Source: a virus
Reading direction: 5' to 3' (one strand)
DNA length: 64,000 nt
Virus record (IMG/VR): IMGVR_UViG_3300025879_001499
Location: 1 to 64,000 of that record
The notes under the pieces are model-generated. The model searched no databases. It was not told where the DNA came from and was given only the letters and a program-made list of their open reading frames with translations. Shown one piece after another: positions 21,295-29,390 of the stretch; position 1 is the stretch's first letter; every line of letters starts with the position of its first letter. Both the position numbers and the translations under genes were made by a program.

Positions 21295-22311
21295 TTAATT
21301 ACTTAGAGGTGCTTTAATTGTTGGGTGATATTCATAATCGTTGATTGTGTAATCAAACTCACCATTAAGTATATCCACATTTGAGAACTCGGCTGTTGGT
21401 AGTTTGTATGGGTCTCTACCAATTTGTTCTTTGGCTTGTTGGATGTGGTTCTTATATAGATGTACATCACCTAAGTTACCAATCAACTCACCAGCAATCA
21501 TATTACATTCATCAGCTATGAGTTGTAGTAACGTACCATATGATGCGATGTTAAATGGTAATCCTAAGAATGTATCCACACTTCTCTGATTCCACATTAG
21601 TGATACCACTTTGTATTTACCAGGATTTACAATCTTTTCTTCTCTCGTAGAATTCCTCGTATAGAGTTGGAATCCATAATGACATGGGGGTAGAGTCATT
21701 TCGTCTAACTCACCCACATTCCAAGCTGATACCATCAATCGTCTACTATCAGGATTGTTTTTTAAATCTACAATCACCTTAGCAATCTGGTCAATTTGTA
21801 GTAGGTAACCTTCACCCTTAGCAACATTAAACTTTTGTGATTTCCAATCTCTCCATTGCTTTCCATAGATAGGACCTAACTCACCCCATTTACGAGCAAA
21901 CTCATCATCGGTTTTGATTTTTTCAATGAATTCTTCTTGTGATAGAGGCCCACAATCACAAGTATCGGTATGACCACAATAACAATCTATATAATTATCC
22001 CAATCCCCACTTTTTGGTTTAGATTGTTTACTAATATAGTTCTTATACGCATCACCATTCCAAATGTTGCATCCGTTATCAACCAAATATTTGATGTTGG
22101 TATCTCCCTTTAAGAACCACTTCAATTCAGTCATCATAGTTTTGACTGCCATCTTCTTTGTAGTTAGGAGTGGGAATCCCTCACTCATATCGTGTCTGAT
22201 TTGTTTACCAAACACACTAATAGTACCAGTTCCAGTTCTATCTTCCTTTTCTACACCTTTACCCAAAATGTGTTGTAGTAATGCTTTGTACTTTAAATCT
22301 AAATTATTCAT
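21295..22311 (-). CDS. thyA: Thymidylate synthase with Cys-rich insertion
   Basis: ThyA converts dUMP and methylene-tetrahydrofolate to dTMP. The folate/phosphate-site start (KEDRTGTGTISVFGKQ), LPPCHYGFQLYTR with the nucleophile Cys210, WNQRSVDTFLGLPFNIASYG and GDVHLYKNHIQQ are all present. At 338 residues it is about 70 longer than the E. coli enzyme. The main insertion (about residues 91-145) contains CYCGHTDTCDCG, four Cys in a CxC...CxC arrangement that could hold zinc or an iron-sulfur cluster. Phage thymidylate synthases supply thymidine for an AT-rich genome. Confidence 0.95.
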   Translation of the reverse strand: MNNLDLKYKALLQHILGKGVEKEDRTGTGTISVFGKQIRHDMSEGFPLLTTKKMAVKTMMTELKWFLKGDTNIKYLVDNGCNIWNGDAYKNYISKQSKPKSGDWDNYIDCYCGHTDTCDCGPLSQEEFIEKIKTDDEFARKWGELGPIYGKQWRDWKSQKFNVAKGEGYLLQIDQIAKVIVDLKNNPDSRRLMVSAWNVGELDEMTLPPCHYGFQLYTRNSTREEKIVNPGKYKVVSLMWNQRSVDTFLGLPFNIASYGTLLQLIADECNMIAGELIGNLGDVHLYKNHIQQAKEQIGRDPYKLPTAEFSNVDILNGEFDYTINDYEYHPTIKAPLSN

Positions 22312-22633
22312 CTTTATTTATAAAATATATGTTATCTTTTTTCATATTGTATGATACCCCATTCTCTGAGGTAATCATTATTTCAAAACCACAACCAGAC
22401 CATTTAAAATCAGGTGTTAGTTCAACTAAATTCTCTTCAGTTATTTGTACTTTAGTGCTCATTTTACTTAAACCTACTAACATTTTTCGGTTAGTTTCTG
22501 TATCAGCATTAAGTTGATGTGTGATAGAAACTCCTTTAACAGTTCCTTTTACTTCACCACCATATTTGCTTTTGTAAACGAAATCTAAACCTACCAGGTC
22601 TTTTTGTAAACCCTTTAATATATTTTCAAACAT
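22304..22633 (-). CDS. Hypothetical protein (109 aa)
   Basis: The protein has strand-like stretches (LDFVYKSKYGGEVKGTVKGV, LTPDFKWSGCGFEIMIT) that suggest a small beta barrel. It overlaps thyA by 8 bp. No family recognised. Confidence 0.6.
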   Translation of the reverse strand: MFENILKGLQKDLVGLDFVYKSKYGGEVKGTVKGVSITHQLNADTETNRKMLVGLSKMSTKVQITEENLVELTPDFKWSGCGFEIMITSENGVSYNMKKDNIYFINKDE

Positions 22634-22647
22634 ACTAACTTTTTATT

Positions 22648-22929
22648 TTAATCACTTTTACAAGTTATTATTTCTACTTCTGTTTCTCTACTCTTTTCTC
22701 TTGGTAGTTCAGGACATAATACATCTTTAATGAAAGATTTTGCTTCTTCTATTGTTTTAAATTTTGTTCTAACTTTATAACAATCACCCCAAATCCATTC
22801 TTCATGTTTAATATCCTTCCAATAATACTCCCATAAGAATTTTTTACGTTGTTGGATGTAGTAGTATTCGTTTGCTACTTTACCACTTTCATTAAAGTAT
22901 TCGTAGTGTTTAATTCTAAAATCTGACAT
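22648..22929 (-). CDS. Hypothetical protein (93 aa)
   Basis: A Lys/Tyr/Trp-rich protein (YYIQQRKKFLWEYYWKDIKH) with a helical C-terminal half (KTIEEAKSFIKDV). TATATTTG at 22948-22955 lies just upstream of the start, but no good -33 element is visible. Function unknown. Confidence 0.55.
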   Translation of the reverse strand: MSDFRIKHYEYFNESGKVANEYYYIQQRKKFLWEYYWKDIKHEEWIWGDCYKVRTKFKTIEEAKSFIKDVLCPELPREKSRETEVEIITCKSD

Positions 22930-22982
22930 GTTTTTATTGTATTAATTCAAATATATTTCCGTTACTTGTTCTATCATTTTAT

Positions 22983-23129
22983 TTATTCTTTGTATTTTTT
23001 ATAGAAAGCCTTTTTTGCTTTCTCATTTTTTAATGCAAACTCCAAATGTAGAACGTAATCAAAGATTTCTCTGTTAACCTTATGGTGTATGATTTCGTTA
23101 TCTTTGTTTCTAATACTTAAATAATTCAT
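22983..23129 (-). CDS. Small hypothetical protein (48 aa)
   Basis: The ATG at 23127-23129 was preferred because the longer frame to 23180 lies inside 23110-23469. The product is helical and basic (EFALKNEKAKKAFYKKYKE). Function unknown. Confidence 0.5.
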   Translation of the reverse strand: MNYLSIRNKDNEIIHHKVNREIFDYVLHLEFALKNEKAKKAFYKKYKE

Positions 23130-23469
23130 AATTACTATTTTCAGTTTTGAACTTAATATAATCATCTCGTTGTTCCACAATTTCGGTGATGGTTGTGGTT
23201 TGCCAAGTAAAGAATTGATTGAATGGAGACATCATTAAGGAAAGACCAGGCGCTGGTAGTGGATGTGTTTTTTTGTATGTACCATCCGCATTCCACTCTA
23301 ACCATTTAATATCTTTGGATTGTTTAAGTAATCCATCTCTTTCTCTGATGAGTTTCCAATGAAATTCATTTTCAACGATTCCCAACAATTCAGCTTGTAA
23401 CGGGTCTAATTGTAGGTTTCCATCTTCATCAAAGGAAACTACTAATTTTGGTTGTACTCCACCTATCAT
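23110..23469 (-). CDS. Conserved phage hypothetical protein (119 aa)
   Basis: It starts MIGGVQPKLVVSFDEDGNLQ and contains PLQAELLGIVENEFHWKLIR and a Trp-rich strand region. The ATG at 23467-23469 overlaps the GT25 stop (ATGA). I have no function for it. Confidence 0.55.
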   Translation of the reverse strand: MIGGVQPKLVVSFDEDGNLQLDPLQAELLGIVENEFHWKLIRERDGLLKQSKDIKWLEWNADGTYKKTHPLPAPGLSLMMSPFNQFFTWQTTTITEIVEQRDDYIKFKTENSNYELFKY

Positions 23470-24386
23470 AAGTTTTCTTCCTTTAAATATATCGTTAACC
23501 AATCTGTAAGAACATCACCATTTGCAATTTCAAAAGATTCAAATGTAACTTTTTCATAATCTATTGCTCTTGATAATCCTAATTCAAAAATGGGTTTTGA
23601 TAAATGTTCTTCTTTTTTAATTAAATCACCATAATATGTTTTCGATTGATATTGTAAATCAAATTCATCGGTTTCATATAATATATGTTTAGCAAATTTA
23701 GATGATAAGTGTCCAATCATCCAACTATGATGATTACCATTTTTTTGTAAAAAATAAGAAACAGGTGGGCAATATACGTTGGTATCTGATGTATGGATAT
23801 TTGTATCTGCTGCAAACTGAATTGGTGTGTTATTTTCAATCAATTTACTAGCACCCCTCTTATTAATAATATATGAATGTGCAGCCCATTCGGTTGTTGG
23901 CATTTTCATCTTTTTTAAGATTTTAGTATCAATAGAATCATCATCTATCTGATTCATATGTTTACTTACTTGTCCCAATTGAATCACATCCCAATCAATA
24001 TTTTTAGTATCCTCTAAAAAATAATCATATGCAGGTGTATTTCCGATAAATGTTCTAAGAGCAGTATGTGTCAAACTTGCATCATCTTCCAATATCAATG
24101 CAGTTTCCATATCACTTTGTTTTAAAAAATCTTTGTAAATATTTTGATGTGATAATGCACATCCATATATTGATTTACTCAAAACTCCACTATAATCTCT
24201 ATACTTAGAACTAATAGTACCATCTAACAAAAGTTGATTAATATCCAATGTATTACCATCTATTGCACTTACCCATTCTATCTTATTTTCATCAAATCCA
24301 GCAGATAATAAATCATTCTTAATAGTATCTCTACGAATTGTTGCTGAATCTAAAGATATAATGTAAATTTTATCTACCCATTTCAT
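23466..24386 (-). CDS. Glycosyltransferase family 25-like protein
   Basis: The 306-residue product begins KWVDKIYIISLDSATIRRDTIKNDL, and ALILEDDASL at about residue 97 supplies the E/DxD metal site. YGCALSHQNIYKDFL is the GT25 (LPS glycosyltransferase) hallmark S-H block. The family adds galactose or glucose to LPS or hydroxylysine-type acceptors. It probably belongs to the phage glycan-modifying set, though here it sits among small unrelated genes. Confidence 0.8.
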   Translation of the reverse strand: MKWVDKIYIISLDSATIRRDTIKNDLLSAGFDENKIEWVSAIDGNTLDINQLLLDGTISSKYRDYSGVLSKSIYGCALSHQNIYKDFLKQSDMETALILEDDASLTHTALRTFIGNTPAYDYFLEDTKNIDWDVIQLGQVSKHMNQIDDDSIDTKILKKMKMPTTEWAAHSYIINKRGASKLIENNTPIQFAADTNIHTSDTNVYCPPVSYFLQKNGNHHSWMIGHLSSKFAKHILYETDEFDLQYQSKTYYGDLIKKEEHLSKPIFELGLSRAIDYEKVTFESFEIANGDVLTDWLTIYLKEENL

Positions 24387-24532
24387 AAACTATCTTCTTT
24401 ACCTGATTCTCTTGCTAATACTAACCCTACACCAATCATCATACCACCCACAAATCCCCATAGGATTCCATTGAATTGTAAAAAATAGATACCTAATATT
24501 GAAATTAATAATGCATGTTTATAAGTACTCAT
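24383..24532 (-). CDS. Small membrane protein (49 aa)
   Basis: ATG at 24530-24532 opens a 49-codon frame whose TGA overlaps the start of the GT25 gene. It has one or two short hydrophobic helices (LLISILGIYFLQFNGILWGF and GMMIGVGLVLA). Function unknown. Confidence 0.5.
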   Translation of the reverse strand: MSTYKHALLISILGIYFLQFNGILWGFVGGMMIGVGLVLARESGKEDSL

Positions 24533-24535
24533 AAC

Positions 24536-24838
24536 CTAATAAAATTCGTTGTATAAATAAAGTCCATATCCCAAAAGTAAGTTGAAATTAACTATTACTA
24601 AATTCCATTGCTTTGCTATCCATACTTGTGGTAGTGAAAGTACAGCTCCAACTAAGTAAGTCCATGCACCTAATGAATCATATTTTAGTAAATAAGGAGA
24701 CATCATAATAAATGATGTACCCATATAACCCAAACGATTTCCCAATCGTTCTAATGGAGTCAGCTTTTTATCTAACACAAAAATTTTAAGTATCCTATTC
24801 AACATAGGATATTGTGTGGTATTTTTGGATTTACCCAT
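24536..24838 (-). CDS. Small membrane protein with about three helices (100 aa)
   Basis: The N-terminal third is basic and soluble; residues about 30-98 form three hydrophobic helices with a PQVWIAKQWN loop. The arrangement slightly recalls PQ-loop/SemiSWEET half-transporters, but the defining motif is not clear. Function unknown. Confidence 0.55.
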   Translation of the reverse strand: MGKSKNTTQYPMLNRILKIFVLDKKLTPLERLGNRLGYMGTSFIMMSPYLLKYDSLGAWTYLVGAVLSLPQVWIAKQWNLVIVNFNLLLGYGLYLYNEFY

Positions 24839-24863
24839 ATCTTTATTGTTTAATTATTAATTT

Positions 24864-25025
24864 TTACAGTTCACGTTGTTGGCTAACACCACATAAATTT
24901 AATTGCTCTTTATGGTATATTTTTGCATAAGCCTTTATGTCTGCTTTATGGCACTTAAACCAATGCTTATCACTATCGTCAACATACGTAAGTATTTTAT
25001 CTAAAAACTTTTCACTTTCTGTCAT
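24864..25025 (-). CDS. Small hypothetical protein (53 aa)
   Basis: It starts MTESEKFLDKILTYVDDSDK and contains two Cys and several His/Lys (WFKCHKADIKAYAKIYHK). Only the spacing and start context support it. Function unknown. Confidence 0.5.
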   Translation of the reverse strand: MTESEKFLDKILTYVDDSDKHWFKCHKADIKAYAKIYHKEQLNLCGVSQQREL

Positions 25026-25028
25026 ATC

Positions 25029-25139
25029 TTATATTTTACGTTTTGAATAATCACATAATTTATGATAACCACATTGATAGCATAAACAATGGTTACCTAA
25101 TATCCATCTTGCTAATTTAATTTTTAATCGTCTAATCAT
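25029..25139 (-). CDS. Cys-rich micropeptide (36 aa)
   Basis: A basic N-terminus (MIRRLKIKLARW) is followed by HCLCYQCGYHKLC, four Cys close together, so it may bind zinc. It sits 3 bp from each neighbour in the run and has the AAGTT-ATG start context. Confidence 0.45.
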   Translation of the reverse strand: MIRRLKIKLARWILGNHCLCYQCGYHKLCDYSKRKI

Positions 25140-25142
25140 AAC

Positions 25143-25358
25143 TTATTTCAATTTATATTTCTTCGTATAACGTTCTATAAATGCTTCACCAACACCAATA
25201 TCCAATATCTCATAGTTATGTGGGATAGCTGGTTTTCTTTTGTTAGCATCTATAATATCATCCAATCTAATGGTACGGAATACTTCAAGATACACTTTAC
25301 CATACTTTCGTTTTTTGTAGGTAACTACAACCGGTATTTGCTGATTTAGATTTCCCAT
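25143..25358 (-). CDS. Hypothetical beta-rich protein (71 aa)
   Basis: Strand-like stretches (IPVVVTYKKRKYGKVYLEVF, YEILDIGVGEAFIERY) suggest a small barrel. It lies 1 bp after 25360-25881. Function unknown. Confidence 0.55.
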   Translation of the reverse strand: MGNLNQQIPVVVTYKKRKYGKVYLEVFRTIRLDDIIDANKRKPAIPHNYEILDIGVGEAFIERYTKKYKLK

Positions 25359-25359
25359 A

Positions 25360-25881
25360 TTAGTCCCACCATCTTTGAATATTATGTTCTATAAAATCCC
25401 ATAAGAGTTTATGTGCTCTCTTTTGTTTATCAAATGAATGAATCATCATCTCTCTTCGAACCTCATCAATTTCTTTTTGATGTTGTTCATCAACTGCATT
25501 TTCGTTCCAAACTTTCATTTCATACAACTCTTCACCAGTTCGTTTAGATACTTCACCCACATCTACAAAATCATAGTGAGTTGTACCATATAATTTATCA
25601 ATCTGAGCCATATACTCACTTGCATATTCCTCATCGTAAACTTTATCCATTAATCGGATTGCTGTTCTTATTTTCTGAGCATTGATTGGAGCTGATAAGG
25701 TATGGGCTCTATCCGATTCTAAATGTTTAGCCTGTCTTTCCAATTGTTTTTTGAAAAGTTCAATAGAATATTTGTAATCAAAATCAAACCCATTCCAAAT
25801 CATAGGTAGGAAATCAATCACTCGTTGAATCTGTCTATATTTTCTTCTAAAGAAGTATGTAAAGTTATTCCAATAATCCAT
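25360..25881 (-). CDS. Conserved phage hypothetical protein (173 aa)
   Basis: An Arg/Tyr-rich N-terminus (FTYFFRRKYRQIQRVIDFLP, then WNGFDFDYKYSIELFKKQLE) is followed by long helices (KIRTAIRLMDKVYDEEYAS). I recall this pattern from large phages, uncharacterised. It overlaps the membrane-protein gene by 17 bp. Confidence 0.65.
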   Translation of the reverse strand: MDYWNNFTYFFRRKYRQIQRVIDFLPMIWNGFDFDYKYSIELFKKQLERQAKHLESDRAHTLSAPINAQKIRTAIRLMDKVYDEEYASEYMAQIDKLYGTTHYDFVDVGEVSKRTGEELYEMKVWNENAVDEQHQKEIDEVRREMMIHSFDKQKRAHKLLWDFIEHNIQRWWD

Positions 25882-26203
25882 AAATCGAATTTAATATACC
25901 ATAACCAATTAATATAATCAATACACCAATACATGCATATGCGATTATCTTACTCGAATCTTCAATTTGTTTAGGATTCTTACCTTGAGTACTTCTATAT
26001 TGTCTAAACTTCCCTTTTTCAGAATCCCATTCTTTGGTTCTACCTTTGAAAATATCTAAATTGTTGTATCTCTTCATTTTTTCTAATTTTGAATTTTCGA
26101 TTTTGTTACCATTCTCATCACATACAGGTGCATCTAGTATTGAATAAATTATAAACAATGCTGAAACTAAAAGGTAAAATCCGAAATATATTATTAATTC
26201 CAT
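25865..26203 (-). CDS. Two-helix membrane protein (112 aa)
   Basis: An N-terminal hydrophobic helix (about 2-20) and a C-terminal one (about 87-107) flank a charged cytoplasmic or periplasmic region with YNNLDIFKGRTKEWDSEKG. No family recognised. Confidence 0.6.
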   Translation of the reverse strand: MELIIYFGFYLLVSALFIIYSILDAPVCDENGNKIENSKLEKMKRYNNLDIFKGRTKEWDSEKGKFRQYRSTQGKNPKQIEDSSKIIAYACIGVLIILIGYGILNSIYGLLE

Positions 26204-26209
26204 TTATAT

Positions 26210-26419
26210 TTACAATTTACCTGCATCTAAGTTTCCATTATCAATATCATCAATAAGAAATTTAATTCTTTCTTTTGCGATATAAGGAGAATCTTCTTCT
26301 AATAATTCTTTAATCTGATTTAGGTTTTTGATAACCAATCTCTTTGAACACATAGGGTTTTTAACTTTAAATTCCCTACCTTCACTCAACCAATCTTTTA
26401 CTGTATCTCTTAAACTCAT
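26210..26419 (-). CDS. Hypothetical helical protein (69 aa)
   Basis: A charged helical protein (VKDWLSEGREFKVKNPMCSK). The usual AAGTT-ATG start context is present. Function unknown. Confidence 0.55.
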   Translation of the reverse strand: MSLRDTVKDWLSEGREFKVKNPMCSKRLVIKNLNQIKELLEEDSPYIAKERIKFLIDDIDNGNLDAGKL

Positions 26420-26429
26420 AACTTATAAT

Positions 26430-26768
26430 TTATTTAGTGTATCCTACAAAATTAAACTTAGGTTCTTTAATGAATCCTTTACTCACATAGTAATCCAAAT
26501 CATCAGCCATCTGATAGTTTGGTAGGTATTCTAAATCACCACAAATACCTTCGTACATAGAATCCAAATCAAATCCGAAACCATAACCAGTTCCAATTAC
26601 TTTAGCGAATTTGTTCAATTCATCCATATCACCACCTTTGTATAGTTCTTCTAATGTATCAGATAAACTAGCTTTGATTAGTTTAGCAACCAAATCATTG
26701 TGGTTATACATTTCCTTATTCCAAGGCTTAGTGATTTCGATTCCGTACTTAGTTCCAATTACTTTCAT
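26430..26768 (-). CDS. Hypothetical protein (112 aa)
   Basis: An acidic soluble protein with GYGFGFDLDSMYEGICGDLE in the middle. It is first behind the promoter at 26796-26827, with a shortened version of the conserved leader. Function unknown. Confidence 0.6.
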   Translation of the reverse strand: MKVIGTKYGIEITKPWNKEMYNHNDLVAKLIKASLSDTLEELYKGGDMDELNKFAKVIGTGYGFGFDLDSMYEGICGDLEYLPNYQMADDLDYYVSKGFIKEPKFNFVGYTK

Positions 26769-26827
26769 ATCTTAGGGTTTTAATCAATTACAAGCCTAAT
26801 ATAAGAAAAATAATTGAATTAACCAAA
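26769..26827 (-). promoter_or_regulatory. Promoter and short leader
   Basis: TTTG (26824-26827), a 20-nt spacer and TATATTAG (26796-26803). The leader keeps TAATTGAT and AAAACCCTAA but has lost the hairpin block found in related leaders. Confidence 0.6.
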
Positions 26828-27721
26828 TTTTTCGGTAAGATATTTTTCTAAAGTTTTGGTGGTTAAGTTAAAGGTTTGTTTATAATACTCCAATTTTTCA
26901 GTATTAACAGTATATCTTCTATCATGCCCTAATCTATCTTCAGTATGATTATACTTAACATCTTTATTCAATATATCACCAACCATAGTTATGATATCCT
27001 TATTAGTCCAACTATCCCCACTACCAATATTCCATATTCCGATTTGCGATATCATTAAATCGTAAATCAATTTAACATTATCTTCTACCCAAATCCATTC
27101 TCTAATTTGAGCTCCATCGCCATAAAGTGGAATTGGATTACCACTCTCAATAGAACGAGCTATTGTGGGTAGGAACTTTTCTTTATGTTGATGTACACCA
27201 TAGTTGTTACAAGTTCTGGTGATTAGATATGGTAAACCAAATGTTCTACCAGCTGATTCAACCAAATGGTCTGCTGATGCTTTGGTAGATGAATAATACG
27301 ATGATGGTTGTAATGATGTTTGTTCGGTAGCAGATGCTAATCCTCTACTATCCATATCACCATACACTTCATCAGTAGAAATCTGAATGAACTTCTTTAG
27401 ATGTGGTATCTTATTTGCAACTTCCAACATATTAAATGTACCTTCAACATTTGTTTTCACAAAAGGTAATCCATTTGAAATGGAGTTATCCACATGAGAT
27501 TCTGCTGCAAAGTTTACGATATAATCTGCGTATCCAATATCATCCAACGTAATATCACAAATATCCCTTTGGATAAGTTCAACATCAGCCGGTATTGAGA
27601 ATGGGTCAGCTGCATATGTTAATTTATCTATAACAACTATCTCACAATCAACATTCTTTCTTAGGTAGTTTACAAACGATGAGCCTATAAACCCACAACC
27701 ACCAGTAACTATTACTCTCAT
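26819..27721 (-). CDS. dTDP-glucose 4,6-dehydratase-like short-chain dehydrogenase
   Basis: The 300-residue protein has the Rossmann GGCGFIGSSFVNYL, the STDEVYGD block, the catalytic YYSSTKASADHLV (YxxxK) and RTCNNYGVHQHKEKFLP, which is diagnostic for RmlB-type dehydratases. They convert dTDP- or UDP-hexose to the 4-keto-6-deoxy sugar. It is slightly shorter than bacterial RmlB (about 350). With the epimerase at 28468-29319 it should make sugar donors for the many glycosyltransferases encoded here. Confidence 0.88.
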   Translation of the reverse strand: MRVIVTGGCGFIGSSFVNYLRKNVDCEIVVIDKLTYAADPFSIPADVELIQRDICDITLDDIGYADYIVNFAAESHVDNSISNGLPFVKTNVEGTFNMLEVANKIPHLKKFIQISTDEVYGDMDSRGLASATEQTSLQPSSYYSSTKASADHLVESAGRTFGLPYLITRTCNNYGVHQHKEKFLPTIARSIESGNPIPLYGDGAQIREWIWVEDNVKLIYDLMISQIGIWNIGSGDSWTNKDIITMVGDILNKDVKYNHTEDRLGHDRRYTVNTEKLEYYKQTFNLTTKTLEKYLTEKFG

Positions 27722-27927
27722 TTATTTGTTTTAAGTGTAACTAATCTATGTATTTTTTTAATTGCATCTTCTAATGATGTGGTTTGGAATTTAGGATGCC
27801 ACCTACCCCAAACCCCAAATAGCCACTTATCATTCCACTCAACGATATAAACCGATTCTCCCCTTAATTCATGCTGAAGAATTCTATATCGTTTCATTTC
27901 TTTATTCCAACGTTTATCGCTTTTCAT
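27718..27927 (-). CDS. Small basic hypothetical protein (69 aa)
   Basis: A Trp/Lys/Arg-rich protein (RILQHELRGESVYIVEWNDK, WLFGVWGRWHPKFQ). It overlaps both neighbours (4 and 14 bp). Function unknown. Confidence 0.55.
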   Translation of the reverse strand: MKSDKRWNKEMKRYRILQHELRGESVYIVEWNDKWLFGVWGRWHPKFQTTSLEDAIKKIHRLVTLKTNK

Positions 27928-28468
27928 TATTTACGATTAATTTAATGATATCGTTAACTGTATTTTCACCTACCTTTATGGTGTGATATGGTATGTTGTT
28001 ATCAATTAAACTATTCATTATCACCTTATCCAATTCTTTGGATTCTTCTAAATTCTGATATCTCTCATCATCATTATGCTTACCATCAGCTCTTTCTAAT
28101 ACTATATTGATATTATCGTACTGATTGAATATATCCAATACCATCGTATCAAACGTTTCACCATATAAATTTGATGGATAATCGGTACCCTTATAATAGT
28201 TACGATATGTTAAAGAGAGTAGGATAGGTGAATCCAATACAATGTAATCCACCTTTCCGTAACTCTTTACAATACCCCTATGTTGATTTGCAAGAACATA
28301 GAGTTGGTCTTGGATTGCTGAGTGGTTCTCATCCCATGCTAATAACTTAGGAAACTCATAAGGTTGGTCACAATCAATGTGATTCTTTTTGAGTTTGTAA
28401 GTAATACCAGCAGCGATTGAGCTCTTACCCGCACCAGGTCCTCCAAATAAATTTATGATTTTACTCAT
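27914..28468 (-). CDS. P-loop NTPase/kinase-like protein
   Basis: Walker A is FGGPGAGKSSIAAGI at residues 8-22, followed by a DxxYEFPKLLAWDE region and VDYIVLDSPILLSL as Walker B. A lid-like RADGKHNDDERYQN segment follows. This resembles AAA_28/NadR-type or deoxynucleoside/phosphate kinase-like ATPases seen in large phages. A small-molecule kinase role is more likely than a motor, judging by the 184-residue size. The substrate is unknown. It shares a 1-bp TAATG junction with the epimerase gene. Confidence 0.7.
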   Translation of the reverse strand: MSKIINLFGGPGAGKSSIAAGITYKLKKNHIDCDQPYEFPKLLAWDENHSAIQDQLYVLANQHRGIVKSYGKVDYIVLDSPILLSLTYRNYYKGTDYPSNLYGETFDTMVLDIFNQYDNINIVLERADGKHNDDERYQNLEESKELDKVIMNSLIDNNIPYHTIKVGENTVNDIIKLIVNNEKR

Positions 28469-29319
28469 TATAGTGATAGGATATATTCTTTCAATTTATC
28501 CGATGGTGCCCAATCCAATCTCTCTAAGGTATCATCATTCTCTCTTAGAGTTTGACGGTAGTTTCCAGCTACATCAGGTAGATGTACCTTTTCCAAACCA
28601 TCGAATCGTTCGTTGAAGAATGAGAACACTTCATTGATTGAGTAGTTCATACCTGTACCCAATTCCCAAGCATCTTCGTGCTTCTTATCACTTGTACCGA
28701 TTTTGTAAAGTGCATCACAAATATCATCTACGTGTGTGAAATCTCTACGTTGTTCTCCATCTGAGATAATGGTAATTGGTTTACCTTCTTCAACTTGCTT
28801 TCTCCAAATTCCAATTACTGCTGCCCATTCTCCATCAACCAATTCGTTTGGTCCGTATACATTGTAGAATCGTGCAATCTCAAAATCACAACCATAAGCA
28901 GTTCGGTACATCTTTAAGATATCCTCACCTAACTTCTTACAAGTTGCATATGGTGATGTTTCAGGGTTACACCAACGAGATGATGAACCACTATAAACTA
29001 CCTTCACATTGTTTTGTCTTGCCCATTCTGCAACAATCATTACACCATTGGTATCCACTCTAAATGTTTCCATTGGGTCATCGAATGATGGTTGTATTCT
29101 TGCCAATGCTGCGAGGTGGTAAACTAAATCAAAGTTATCACCTTTCCAATATAAAAGAGATTCAATATCCCCATATACATAATTACAACCCTCAACCTCA
29201 TACTCTTTCAATCCAGTTGATAAATCATCCAAAGATACCACATCGTGTCCTTCGGATACCAATTTCTTAATTAGATTTGAACCGATAAATCCATTACCGC
29301 CTGTTACTAAAATCTTCAT
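28468..29319 (-). CDS. NAD-dependent sugar-nucleotide epimerase/dehydratase
   Basis: The Rossmann start GGNGFIGSNLIKKL, SLDDLSTG, YHLAALARIQPSFDDP and the catalytic region SPYATCKKLGEDI are typical of UDP-glucose 4-epimerase/WcaG-type extended SDR enzymes. RFYNVYGPNE is also present. It has 283 residues. The first strand of the catalytic triad (YSGSSSRWCNP) fits. It likely supplies a modified UDP-sugar to the phage glycosyltransferases. It is first after the promoter at 29359-29390. Confidence 0.87.
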   Translation of the reverse strand: MKILVTGGNGFIGSNLIKKLVSEGHDVVSLDDLSTGLKEYEVEGCNYVYGDIESLLYWKGDNFDLVYHLAALARIQPSFDDPMETFRVDTNGVMIVAEWARQNNVKVVYSGSSSRWCNPETSPYATCKKLGEDILKMYRTAYGCDFEIARFYNVYGPNELVDGEWAAVIGIWRKQVEEGKPITIISDGEQRRDFTHVDDICDALYKIGTSDKKHEDAWELGTGMNYSINEVFSFFNERFDGLEKVHLPDVAGNYRQTLRENDDTLERLDWAPSDKLKEYILSL

Positions 29320-29358
29320 ATTATTTCTTTTATTTCATTTACAATAACCACTTAACTA

Positions 29359-29390
29359 CAAATATACGAAATTATTTTTATTTATACAAA
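29359..29390 (-). promoter_or_regulatory. Promoter for the epimerase operon
   Basis: TTTG (29387-29390), a 20-nt spacer and TATATTTG (29359-29366). The -33 region overlaps the end of the methyltransferase gene. Confidence 0.65.

Noticed and set aside
24536-24838. SemiSWEET or PnuC transporter
   Set aside because: Three hydrophobic helices and one PQ pair are too little; no conserved substrate-site residues were found.
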